A stretch of DNA of 64,000 nucleotides from Agelaius tricolor (lineage: Eukaryota > Chordata > Aves > Passeriformes > Icteridae), in the NCBI GenBank assembly GCA_023055355.1, contig JALJCS010000001.1:70597381-70661380 (forward strand). Direction: 5' to 3'. A model generated the notes under the pieces. It was not told the origin of the DNA. It did no database searches and saw only the letters and a list, made by a program, of their open reading frames with translations. Below, one piece after another: positions 61,151 to 64,000 of the stretch. Numbering within the stretch: position 1 is the first letter of the stretch; every line of letters starts with the position of its first letter. Both the position numbers and the translations under genes were made by a program.

Positions 61151-64000
61151 AAGTTATTTGTCTAGATTTCTTTTATGCTGTTGTTTTTCTTTTTAACATT
61201 TGATTTGTATTTCTTTTCCTCAGTATTAGCCTTTGCTCCTGCCAGAACTGTTGGCAGGCAGGAAAAAAAAAAAAAGGAAAGGAAAAAAAAGTAGTCATGA
61301 TTTACGAAACTGAATTTCCCAGAATAATAATAAAAAAAAAAAAAGCGATTAAGATCTAAACAAAGGCTAAAGATGGCTTACGCTTAGCTCTGATGAGGTC
61401 CACTACCTCATTACCCACAACTGAAAACTTCTGATGCATTTTGTTTCAAGGGAATCCAAAAGTCCTTGCTGTAAAGCAGGCTGGGGGGTGCAGGGTCCAT
61501 TCACTCTTTCTGTATCACAACCATTATGTAAGAAGTATAAAACACTGCCTTTATGCTGCCAAACCACAATGACTCTTCTTACATCAAAGGGTTTTTGCCA
61601 CTAGGGTTTTTTTTTCTCTGAAATTTATTCAAGGCAAGGGCAGGGAGACAACAATTCATACACACTAATTACACCTAATTATCTATTCCTTTTTTTTCCC
61701 CCTTTCCACCAGCTTCGGCCAGTGTTATTTGCTATCTGGGTTTCTCACAACCTCCCCTTGCCCTGTCCATCCAACTCAACAGCAAAGTCTTTGAAGAAAA
61801 CAGTTGTGGCTTCTCAGAATTTTAACAATATAAGGTTCAACTCAAATTAAATTATTCTATTATTAGTTTTGACACATTTATGTGTTAAATATGAAGGCCT
61901 CTTGGTTAATTTGGCAAATTCCTCACATCTCTTCACAACTAGAATTGCTGGTAACACCCTCTCTTGTAGGAGCTTCTCCTCATGCTTTCTTTTCATGATC
62001 TAAATGAAATGTTTATTGGATTAAAGTTCTTCTCTGCAGACCTCCATGGTGGCCTGTGACAAAGAGCTTAAAAGCTTTATTAATTGGCTCGGGCTTTTCA
62101 GGGGGAGGCAGGACCTCATTTCACATTACATCACAAGCAAACAGAACTGCCACGTGTAATTAGACTAATTTACCCTGATACAGCAGGAATCAACTATTCC
62201 ATATCTATGATATGCTTTCATTTACTCATTTTAATCAAGGAGCAAACAAACCAAGCAAGAGCTCAGGAAAATCCTAACAATTTAAGAAAGGGAGAAGGCA
62301 GGAAGCCTGGCACAGAGTTACAGTAGCAACTATTTAATCCTAAAATAAAGTTTTGATCTGCATCTAAATAAGCTGTCTAGGAGGAAGTGCCTAAGACAGA
62401 TATAAAAGGTAAACAAATTGAACGCTTCATCCCTTGAGAACACAGTAAAGAAATAGATACATTATAAAATATTGTAACAGTTACGTGCTCTGAACTACAG
62501 AATTCAAATAACCCTGGTGTTTAAATTTAACACACACATAGAGGTTTAGAAGGCTGAATGCAGAATGGATTGGTAGCTTCTAATCTGACACCTTGCTGTC
62601 TATATATAACATTTTATTACTTGATAGTCTCACAAATTTATCAAACTAAGATTTCACAAAAATTATACTGAGGTTCAAAAATACTTACAGCACAAAATAC
62701 TTGCAATCAGGCTGTATTTCCTATTTTTATTTTTTCTATGTTTAATTAGGTACACTTCACAAAAGATGAGCACTTCTATTACTTGCACAGAGAGAGAACA
62801 AGAACAAATGCTCCTTCTACTTAGGAGTTTGCTTGGTTACATACTAAGAAGGGAAACAAAAGGCCCAACATCTTCAGTAATGAAAAAGTCAATTGATAGG
62901 CGAAGCCATCACAATATCAAAGGCCTAATCCCTGCAATTCTGACTCAGGTGACAGTTCACAGGGGTCAGAGTGGCTGACACTGACCTCAAAAGCAGGTTT
63001 TAACTATTCAACATACTGAAAGCTGCTGGGCTATCACACCATTAGACTGGAACAAACTGACAAATCAATTTCATCAAGGAGATGACTTTTTTGGGAGAGG
63101 GGGGAGGAGAGAGGCAGATCCGCCACTCAACAAATCCCTGCATTTCTCACACAGGTGGTTGGACAAAAGCTGACTGCACCATCAAAGACATTTTATATCT
63201 ACCAAATGCCTTTGTACAAAACTAACTCCCACAATTTCCTTAGAGGCAGCTCTAAATGTTTTTAAAACAAGTATTTTTCATGTTCTCATACTAAGCTATT
63301 GAAAACTGAAAATGCTTTTCAATTCCTCAGTTTGTTGCTTTGTAGGAAAGGGTACACTTTAATTAAAACCACAGCCAGCAACATTCTAAATAAATAATCA
63401 TTAACTGATTTTAAGAAAGACAGGGAAATACAGTGTATAAATAATGCATTGCTTTCTATTTGAGAGGAGTGTACAATGCTTACTTATGGTTAAAAGTCAT
63501 TTTAACCGAACAGTTTTAAAATAAATAATTATTTGGCCCCTAATAGCAGAAGGAAAAAAAGAAGGGAAAAAAAGATGCTGAAAGTAAATTCATGTCCCAC
63601 TGACAATAGATTTCTAGCTGATTCCTCCCCTTTACTCAAAGCAAAATGCAGGTAGCCAAAGTTTTTTTTCTAAAATTTGGCCTTTTTAAGTTATACTTAG
63701 ACTATGAAGGGCCCTAAAACTTTTTGACTTTTAGTTAAAATTTAGTGTAGTGCAAGTCTATTGCATGAAGAAAACTTGACAAAACACAGAAGTTACATAC
63801 TTGGTACTTCAACACAGCTTGACATTTTGAAGCTTCATGCTACACTTCCAGGAAACCTTTGGAATCACAAGAACTGCTCACTCAAGTTACTGACTCTACA
63901 CGACAAATTATTTGAGGAGCTTTCCTTCCTGATTTTCAGAGAATGAAACACTGAACTAGCCATTGAATTAGAGTTAGGATTTCAGAACAGTTGAGGGTTG

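Larger units (their letters stand above)
33298..64000 (-). other. AFG1L: AFG1L gene body (3' six coding exons; 5' part off-window)
   Basis: AFG1L (LACE1) is a mitochondrial AAA+ ATPase of the Afg1 family. It is reported to help degrade or process nuclear-encoded respiratory-chain subunits. Six exons in the window join in phase to give 213 residues, colinear with residues about 270-481 of the 481-residue human protein as I recall it. The Walker A, Walker B (DEFQVTD-type) and presequence exons are upstream of 52807; I searched 52.8-64 kb on the minus strand and did not find them. Introns from 3' to 5' are 730, 1746, 12742, 256 and 3394 nt, and the sixth exceeds 11 kb. FOXO3 lies next on the same strand. 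Confidence 0.95.
52808..64000 (-). other. AFG1L intron, partial (over 11 kb)
   Basis: AT-rich intronic sequence to the window edge. It holds a T-run (55272-55292), three 15-bp repeats (59138-59182), A-rich runs near 61261-61345, and a possible ancient-repeat patch near 61095-61150. I looked on the minus strand for the preceding AFG1L exons (the ATSNRPP and DEFQVTD segments) and did not see them. No other gene was recognised. Confidence 0.75.

Noticed and set aside
61370..61450. Minus-strand open stretch followed by a GTAAGC donor-like site, considered as an upstream AFG1L exon
   Set aside because: The translation does not match any part of AFG1L and has no good acceptor.
62680..62720. Strong GTAAGTATTT donor-like sequence on the minus strand, considered as an AFG1L exon end
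   Set aside because: The upstream sequence does not encode AFG1L residues. An isolated donor match in AT-rich DNA is expected by chance.
1..64000. Search for tRNA, rRNA, microRNA hairpins, CRISPR arrays, retroviral LTR pairs
   Set aside because: None recognised by eye. Diverged or short RNA genes would need covariance or hairpin-folding searches that I cannot run.

Overview
The window is vertebrate nuclear DNA and almost certainly avian. Several degenerate CR1 LINE copies with the avian-type 3' tail, compact introns and a few CpG islands in an AT-rich background support this. The species cannot be fixed from the sequence alone. There is no prokaryotic content: no operons, CRISPR arrays or plasmid features.

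Two protein-coding genes are present, both on the minus strand. At the left is the first coding exon of FOXO3 (3117-3698 coding). It sits in a large CpG island (about 2960-5300) and ends at a clear splice donor inside the forkhead domain. The rest of FOXO3 lies beyond the left edge, and positions 1-3116 are its intron. A branch point, long pyrimidine tract and CAG at 3908 indicate a separate non-coding first exon further upstream. At the right, six exons encode the C-terminal 213 residues of AFG1L (LACE1), a mitochondrial AAA+ ATPase of the yeast Afg1 family: 52807-52725, 49330-49260, 49003-48903, 36160-36020, 34273-34160 and 33429-33298. All phases join correctly and the last exon carries the stop codon. 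The 5' exons, including Walker A and B, lie beyond position 64000. The tandem order AFG1L then FOXO3 on one strand matches the human chromosome 6 arrangement as I know it.

The roughly 28 kb between them (5.3-33.3 kb) holds no recognised gene. It contains a second CpG island at about 8.6-9.15 kb with promoter-like motifs, a very small CpG-rich patch at 20.48-20.60 kb that resembles a first coding exon on the minus strand, CR1 copies in both orientations, and ancient MIR-like SINE remnants. The AFG1L introns are AT-rich and contain microsatellites, short tandem duplications and a GC-rich islet at 42.45-42.68 kb with a near-consensus CTCF motif.

I found no convincing novel biological system. 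The best leads are: a 4-nt tandem splice donor in AFG1L where the stronger site gives an immediate stop codon, the two orphan CpG-rich patches, the CTCF-like islet, and short uORFs in the inferred FOXO3 leader. The two genes are not known to act in one pathway and appear simply to be neighbours.
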